A stretch of 64,000 bases of DNA from contig JAGWYJ010000012.1 of the NCBI GenBank assembly GCA_018969425.1, positions 1-64,000 on the forward strand. Direction: 5' to 3'. Of this stretch, positions 62,258 to 64,000 are shown in pieces. The DNA is from Alphaproteobacteria bacterium. Lineage in GTDB: Bacteria; Pseudomonadota; Alphaproteobacteria; Caulobacterales; Hyphomonadaceae. Both the position numbers and the translations under genes were made by a program. The notes below the pieces were generated by a model, which worked only from the letters and a program-made list of their open reading frames with translations, had not been told where the DNA came from and searched no databases. The number at the start of each line of letters is the position of its first letter. Positions within the stretch are counted from its first letter, which is position 1.

Positions 62258-62956
62258 ATGATCGACGTCCGGCGTCGGACGACGCTGGGGCGCTCAAGTC
62301 AGGACTGGCTGGAAGCGCGCCATCATTTTTCCTTTGGCAACTACCACCAGCCTGGCCGGGAGGCCTGGGGATGCGTCCGCGCATGGAATGAGGACATCAT
62401 CCAGCCGAAATCCGGTTTTCCCATGCACCCGCATCGCGACATGGAAATCGTCACCTTCGTTCGGGCCGGCGTCCTCACGCACGAGGATTCTCTTGGAAAT
62501 TCGGGACGCACCGCTGCTGGCGGCATACAGGTCATGAGCGCGGGATCGGGCATCCGGCACGCAGAGCTGAACCTTGAAGACGCTCCTCTGTCTCTCGCCC
62601 AGATCTGGATCGAGCCGGACCGTCCGGACGAGGACCCTCGCTGGACCCACTCCCAGGCGCCGGAGCCTGACGGCCGAACGCAGTGGACTCTGCTTGTCAG
62701 CGGCAGAGCAAGACCTGGAACCCTTGCGATCCGTGCAGACGCCGAGATTCTGATCGGGCGGGTCTCGAAAGGAGATGAGCTCGTCTACGAGACGCTCCGC
62801 AAGCGAAGGCTTTACCTCATCGTGACCGAGGGGGATGGCGAGATCAATGGGCTCCCGATCGCTTCAGGCGACGGCGTCGCGATACGAAATGAAGCGCGGA
62901 TCTCGCTCCGAACTCGCTCTGAGACCCTCGAAGTGCTGATGACCGATACCCTGTGA
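62258..62956 (+). CDS. Pirin-family protein
   Basis: A 232-residue cupin protein of the pirin/YhhW type, some of which act as quercetin 2,3-dioxygenases or redox-sensitive partners. The metal ligands are expected in PMHPHRDMEIVT (two histidines) and LTHEDSLG with GIRHAELN (histidine and glutamate), all present at about residues 55-110. The second cupin half is degenerate, as usual. The ATG follows GAGACAGAG. Divergent from lysK; no link between the two is known. Confidence 0.9.
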   Translation: MIDVRRRTTLGRSSQDWLEARHHFSFGNYHQPGREAWGCVRAWNEDIIQPKSGFPMHPHRDMEIVTFVRAGVLTHEDSLGNSGRTAAGGIQVMSAGSGIRHAELNLEDAPLSLAQIWIEPDRPDEDPRWTHSQAPEPDGRTQWTLLVSGRARPGTLAIRADAEILIGRVSKGDELVYETLRKRRLYLIVTEGDGEINGLPIASGDGVAIRNEARISLRTRSETLEVLMTDTL

Positions 62957-63036
62957 GACGCGCGTCGGAACCTTCCCGTGGAAGCCGTCATGCATTATCC
63001 TTGAGCGGGTAGGGAGATCACGGGGAGCGCGACCGG

Positions 63037-63273
63037 ATGCGAACAGCTCATAAAGTCAAAGTGCGATGGTTGGCGATCGCGCTGGCCCCGATGGCGCTCG
63101 GCGGGTGCGTAGGAACCGCCATCGGAGCGGCGGGAGCTGTGGTCGGAGGCGCGATCGGCGTCACCGGAGCGGTGGTCGGCGGAGCGGTCGACCTCGTGAC
63201 GACAAGCGAAGAGGAACAGCTGAAAAAAGACGTCAAAGCCATGAAGAAGGAAAAGAAGGACAAAAAGGACTGA
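63037..63273 (+). CDS. Small glycine-rich lipoprotein
   Basis: A 78-residue protein with a signal peptide and lipobox LGGC (cysteine at about 24). A glycine/alanine/valine-rich hydrophobic segment follows, repeating a GAVVGGA unit twice (about 32-52), and then a lysine-rich tail. The glycine-zipper-like repeats resemble membrane-inserting segments of small stress-linked envelope proteins. The function is unknown. It precedes another exported-protein gene on the same strand after 91 bases. Confidence 0.7.
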   Translation: MRTAHKVKVRWLAIALAPMALGGCVGTAIGAAGAVVGGAIGVTGAVVGGAVDLVTTSEEEQLKKDVKAMKKEKKDKKD

Positions 63274-63364
63274 ACAGTCTTCCAGAGACGTTCACCCACC
63301 CTTCATGTGGCGGATGGTTATATCATCCCATAGACTCGTTCGTCGTGGACTAAGGAGCCTTCCC

Positions 63365-63856
63365 ATGCGTAAAGCCCTATCGGCCCTCGCCTGCATTGCA
63401 ATCCTGGCGATGCCGGCCTCGGCGCTCACCGTTGAGACCCGGTTTTCGACCGCATTCCAGGAAAAACTCGAGAAAGATTACGGCGTTCGGGAGGCGGACG
63501 GCCTCGCCCGCGCGCTGAAGCAGGACGTCGAAAAAGCCCTGTCGAAGATCGAAACGACGGCTGACCGTGTCGTCCTCACCATCGAGGACGCTCAGCCCAA
63601 CCGGCCGACGATGAAGCAGACATCGGACAAGCCCGGCCTCGACTCCATCCGCAGCGTCTCCCTTGGCGGAGCCCACGTGTCGGGGATCGTTTATGACCCT
63701 CAGGGTCGTCAGATCGCCTCGCTCGACTACGACTGGTTCGAGACCGACCTGTCAAACGCAGTGCCGGGCGGCGTCTGGAGCGATGCGCGCCGCGCCTTCT
63801 CGCGCTACGCTTCGAGGCTGGCGAAAGATCTGACGGGCGCGCGTACCGGCGGCTAG
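63365..63856 (+). CDS. Exported protein of unknown function
   Basis: A 163-residue protein with a signal peptide (1-20, ending ASAL) and a soluble domain. Recognisable parts are LEKDYGVREADGLARALKQDVE and VVLTIEDAQPNRPTMKQ, then SLGGAHVSGIVYDPQG, which suggests a DUF-type periplasmic fold. I cannot name the family. The ATG at 63365 has AAGGAG 8 bases upstream; the open frame before it is not used. Its stop lies 14 bases from the convergent queE stop. Confidence 0.75.
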   Translation: MRKALSALACIAILAMPASALTVETRFSTAFQEKLEKDYGVREADGLARALKQDVEKALSKIETTADRVVLTIEDAQPNRPTMKQTSDKPGLDSIRSVSLGGAHVSGIVYDPQGRQIASLDYDWFETDLSNAVPGGVWSDARRAFSRYASRLAKDLTGARTGG

Positions 63857-63870
63857 CCCGCCTGGTTTCC

Positions 63871-64000
63871 TCAGGGCAGGCCTGTGAGCTTGTGGGTCTG
63901 AAGACTGAGACGCCACTGAGGGTGACTGAGACAGTAGGCGATGGCGGCCTCGAGAGCGGCCGCCGCATCGGGGCCGTCCATGGGCTGCAGGAAGAAATGT
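63871..64000 (-). CDS. queE: 7-carboxy-7-deazaguanine synthase (3' end only)
   Basis: The minus-strand frame is open from the window end to a TGA at 63871-63873 and encodes about 43 residues. FFLQPMDGP, then AIAYCLSHPQWRLSLQTHK, are the C-terminal signature of QueE, the radical-SAM enzyme that makes the deazaguanine ring for queuosine. The N-terminal CxxxCxxC cluster lies outside the window. It is too short to have a start here. Confidence 0.85.
   Translation of the reverse strand, partial: HFFLQPMDGPDAAAALEAAIAYCLSHPQWRLSLQTHKLTGLP

Noticed and set aside
1-64000. CRISPR arrays, tRNA or rRNA genes, insertion sequences, attachment sites
   Set aside because: Reading both strands I found no regularly spaced repeats, no cloverleaf with a conserved T-arm, no transposase or integrase motif and no flanking repeats. 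A tRNA scan and self-alignment would settle this.

Overview
The window looks like a chromosomal segment of a high-GC alphaproteobacterium, most likely from the Caulobacterales/Maricaulales/Parvularculales side of the class. The signs are a class I (archaeal-type) lysyl-tRNA synthetase, a PodJ-like polarity protein with a perfect CtrA-type box in front of it, the gene order cca - DUF6111 - Nudix - DUF1285 // moxR - DUF58 - BatA/DUF4159, a HemF with the short C-terminus I associate with alphaproteobacteria, and a TauE/TIGR02186 pair. This placement is inference; no rRNA or tRNA gene is present to fix it. Coding density is very high, with several ATGA/GTGA overlaps, and the longest stretch without a gene is about 290 bp. 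I saw no insertion sequence, prophage, integrase, CRISPR array or tRNA.

Layout. 1-408: 3' end of hemF. 540-1745: a PLP sugar-type aminotransferase. 1749-4540 (minus): DUF1285 - nudL-type Nudix - DUF6111 - cca operon. 4589-11249 (plus): MoxR AAA+ ATPase, DUF58, BatA/DUF4159 and VWA-like membrane proteins, a cell-envelope module. 11535-18565: an accessory stretch of secreted esterases, a Baeyer-Villiger-type monooxygenase fused to an alpha/beta hydrolase, and a cytochrome c/PQQ-type sugar dehydrogenase. 18617-25996: GNAT, SDR, CorC/HlyC protein, tandem NIPSNAP lipoprotein, a cytosine methyltransferase - Vsr - unknown trio, and a lipoprotein. 26220-32093 (minus): a fatty-acid beta-oxidation operon (acyl-CoA dehydrogenase, thiolase, FadJ-like multifunctional enzyme) headed by a MerR regulator. 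32317-35895: PodJ-like polarity factor.

35977-48137 holds a TauE/SafE exporter with its TIGR02186 partner, then the four-gene 'ligase-associated' DNA-repair set (PdeM phosphoesterase, Lhr-like DEXH helicase, metallo-beta-lactamase exonuclease, ATP-dependent ligase) spread out and interleaved with small lipoproteins, an alpha-carbonic anhydrase and a Tat-type carboxylesterase. 48198-50988: MscS channel, an unusual P-II protein, and a degenerate response regulator. 51004-59890 (minus): quinone oxidoreductase, RecQ, isoquinoline-type molybdenum oxidoreductase (two subunits), PyrD, DUF952, DUF429 and a TPR protein. 60027-64000: lipoproteins, LysK, pirin, secreted proteins, and the 3' end of queE.

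The observation I consider most novel is the gene at 49298-49798: a canonical GlnB/GlnK-type P-II protein, with both T-loop tyrosines kept, carries an in-frame N-terminal ribbon-helix-helix DNA-binding domain. It has its own ribosome-binding site, a second internal one that could make P-II alone, and a palindrome just upstream that could be its operator. This would be a direct nitrogen/energy sensor-to-DNA fusion. Secondary points are the monooxygenase-esterase fusion with an altered Baeyer-Villiger fingerprint, the CtrA box in front of podJ, the scattered repair module, and the Dcm-Vsr-unknown trio.
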